Part shown: piece by piece, positions 5,285 to 6,756 of the stretch
Layout: every line of letters starts with the position of its first letter
Position numbering within the stretch: the first letter of the stretch is position 1
Assembly: GCA_965662485.1 (NCBI GenBank)
Contig: CBFIIL010000055.1
Coordinates: 1-6,756 of the forward strand
Length of the DNA stretch: 6,756 nt
DNA from: UBA3537 sp965662485
Lineage (GTDB): Bacteria > Bacteroidota > Bacteroidia > Flavobacteriales > Flavobacteriaceae
Direction: 5' to 3'
The notes under the pieces: model-generated
The model's database searches: none
The model's input: only the letters and a program-made list of their open reading frames with translations
Told to the model about the DNA's origin: nothing
Translations under genes and position numbers: made by a program

Positions 5285-6756
5285 TTATATTAAATTAAAA
5301 TCTAAATGTCTTTTTATTAAATCGGCTTTCTTAACCTCTACTTGAACTTCATCTCCCAGTTGATATTTGTTTTTTGTTCGTTCTCCAACAAGCGCATAAT
5401 GATCTTGATCAAAGGTATAATAATCTCCTTTTATATCTCTAATTCTAACCATACCTTCACATTTATTTTCAATAATTTCCACATACATACCCCATTCTGT
5501 CACACCTGATATAACCCCAACAAATGTTGTGTCTTTTTTGTCTTGCATATATTTTATCTGCATATATTTTATTGAATCTCTTTCTGCTTTTGTTGCTAAA
5601 TTTTCCATTGCCGAAGAATGTTTACATTTCTCTTCAAAACTTGTTTCAGAAACTGAAGAATTTCCATCTAAATAATGTTGTAACAAACGGTGTACCATAA
5701 CATCTGGGTAGCGACGTATAGGAGATGTAAAATGACTATAATAATCAAAAGACAGACCATAATGTCCAATATTATGTGTAGAATATTCTGCCTTACTCAT
5801 ACAACGAATGGTTAATGTATCGACTAAGTTTTGTTCTTTTTTTCCTACTACATTACTTAGTAATTTATTCAAAGCGGAACTGATTTGGTTGGTTTGTTTT
5901 AAATTTAATTGATGGCCAAATTGAGAAACAACACGTTGTAAACTTTCAAGTTTTTGTTGGTCAGGAACATCATGGATTCTATAAATAAAGGTTTTTTTAG
6001 GAGATTGTTTTCCAATAAATTCTGCAACTTTTTTATTAGCTAATAGCATAAATTCCTCAATGAGTTTATTGGCATCTTTTGAGGTTTTAAAATAAACTCC
6101 CTCTGGTGTATTAGATGATGATAAATTGAATTTAACTTCAACTTTATCAAAAGAAATTGCGCCATTATTCATTCGTTTTTCCCTTAATATTTTAGCGAGT
6201 TTATCTAAATTAAGGACAGCGTCTTTTATTTGATGTGTTGTTTTGTATGCTTTTTTATTTAAAGCAATGTGCTTAGGAATATCAATATTTTTATTTTCAA
6301 TGATATATTGAGCTTCCTCATAGCTAAAGCGAGCATCACTATAGGTTACCGTTCTACCAAACCATTGATTAATTAGTTCTGCTTTATCATTTAGTTCAAA
6401 CACTGCAGAAAAAGTGTATTTTTCTTCTAAAGGTCGTAATGAACAAGCATTATTAGATAATACTTCTGGTAACATAGGAACAACTCTATCAACAAGATAG
6501 ACAGAAGTTGCGCGTTGATATGCTTCATCATCTAAAATAGTTCCCTCTTTTAAATAATGCGATACATCAGCAATATGAATACCTACCTCAAAATTACCGT
6601 TTTCTAACATTTGAAAAGAAAGAGCATCATCAAAATCTTTTGCATCTTTTGGGTCTATTGTAAAGGTTAAAATTTTCCGCATATCACGGCGTTTTTTTAT
6701 CTCTTCCTTAGTAATAGATGTATCTAATTCATTTGCATAATCTTCAACTTCTTTTT
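5285..6756 (-). CDS. rnr: Ribonuclease R, C-terminal two-thirds, 5' end beyond window edge
   Basis: RNase R is a processive 3'-to-5' exoribonuclease that degrades structured RNA, including rRNA fragments and mRNA, in the cytoplasm. The frame stays open to the right edge: before the Met at 6680-6682 it reads EIKKRRDM, which runs straight into the conserved RNB entry, so that Met is internal. Counting from it, the metal-binding catalytic motif FTIDPKDAKDFDDA is at 7-20, with Asp10, Asp16, Asp18 and Asp19 present. GIHIADVSHYL follows at 34-44, YRIHDVPD near 234-241, and the RNB signature HFTSPIRRYPDVMVHRLL at 317-334. A C-terminal S1 RNA-binding domain covers about 385-465 (GVISGVTEWGMYVEI onward). 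The protein ends directly after S1 at DFNLI, without the long Lys-rich tail of E. coli RNase R. The N-terminal cold-shock domains and the promoter lie outside the window. It is probably the first or an early gene of the cluster with the head-GIN and LysE genes. Confidence 0.95.
   Translation of the reverse strand, partial: KEVEDYANELDTSITKEEIKKRRDMRKILTFTIDPKDAKDFDDALSFQMLENGNFEVGIHIADVSHYLKEGTILDDEAYQRATSVYLVDRVVPMLPEVLSNNACSLRPLEEKYTFSAVFELNDKAELINQWFGRTVTYSDARFSYEEAQYIIENKNIDIPKHIALNKKAYKTTHQIKDAVLNLDKLAKILREKRMNNGAISFDKVEVKFNLSSSNTPEGVYFKTSKDANKLIEEFMLLANKKVAEFIGKQSPKKTFIYRIHDVPDQQKLESLQRVVSQFGHQLNLKQTNQISSALNKLLSNVVGKKEQNLVDTLTIRCMSKAEYSTHNIGHYGLSFDYYSHFTSPIRRYPDVMVHRLLQHYLDGNSSVSETSFEEKCKHSSAMENLATKAERDSIKYMQIKYMQDKKDTTFVGVISGVTEWGMYVEIIENKCEGMVRIRDIKGDYYTFDQDHYALVGERTKNKYQLGDEVQVEVKKADLIKRHLDFNLI

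Noticed and set aside
6680..6682. ATG as the start of a shortened RNase R
   Set aside because: The frame stays open upstream to the window edge and encodes EIKKRRD, the usual lead-in to the RNB catalytic motif, so this Met is internal.
1..6756. Search for mobile elements, CRISPR arrays, prophage, defence or toxin-antitoxin genes
   Set aside because: No inverted-repeat-bounded element, regularly spaced repeats, transposase or integrase motif, or uncharacterised gene cluster was seen. Protein genes and the tRNA unit account for nearly all of the window.

Overview
The window looks like ordinary chromosome from a low-GC member of the Bacteroidota, most likely a flavobacterium. The evidence is the AT-rich sequence, AT-rich leaders without Shine-Dalgarno motifs in front of most genes, matches to the Bacteroidota promoter pattern (TTG, about 19 bases, TAnnTTTG), a secreted head-GIN (DUF2807) protein, and a GlnRS rather than reliance on the amidotransferase route to Gln-tRNA. 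No insertion sequence, integrase, CRISPR array, phage gene or toxin-antitoxin pair was seen, and no base-composition break suggests recent transfer.

Layout from left to right: (1) the last 110 codons of an SPFH/Band 7 membrane-scaffold gene on the + strand, cut by the left edge; (2) glnS on the - strand, convergent with it across 16 bases; (3) a 107-base divergent promoter region; (4) folB on the + strand; (5) a YegS/DAGK-family lipid kinase gene on the - strand, whose stop codon overlaps the folB stop codon; (6) a self-contained tRNA-Cys(GCA) unit on the + strand, with a good promoter and a strong, apparently two-way terminator; (7) a tight - strand cluster, rnr (5' part beyond the right edge), then a secreted head-GIN protein, then a LysE-family exporter, ending in that same terminator.

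Most of the genes are housekeeping: tRNA charging (glnS), a cysteine tRNA, folate synthesis (folB), RNA turnover (rnr), lipid phosphorylation and membrane organisation. The rnr cluster has gaps of 9 and 6 bases and is probably one transcript. It joins a cytoplasmic exonuclease to two envelope proteins, and nothing in the sequence shows that they share a pathway. Intergenic space is very small: no gene-free stretch exceeds 300 bases, and the longest protein-free one (3741-3931) is largely the tRNA unit.

No clear new biological system is visible. The points most worth a second look are the roughly 115-residue C-terminal extension on GlnRS, the fully overlapping convergent ends (folB/lipid kinase and tRNA/LysE), the non-ATG starts of the lipid kinase and LysE genes, and the in-frame, 6-base junction between the head-GIN and LysE genes.
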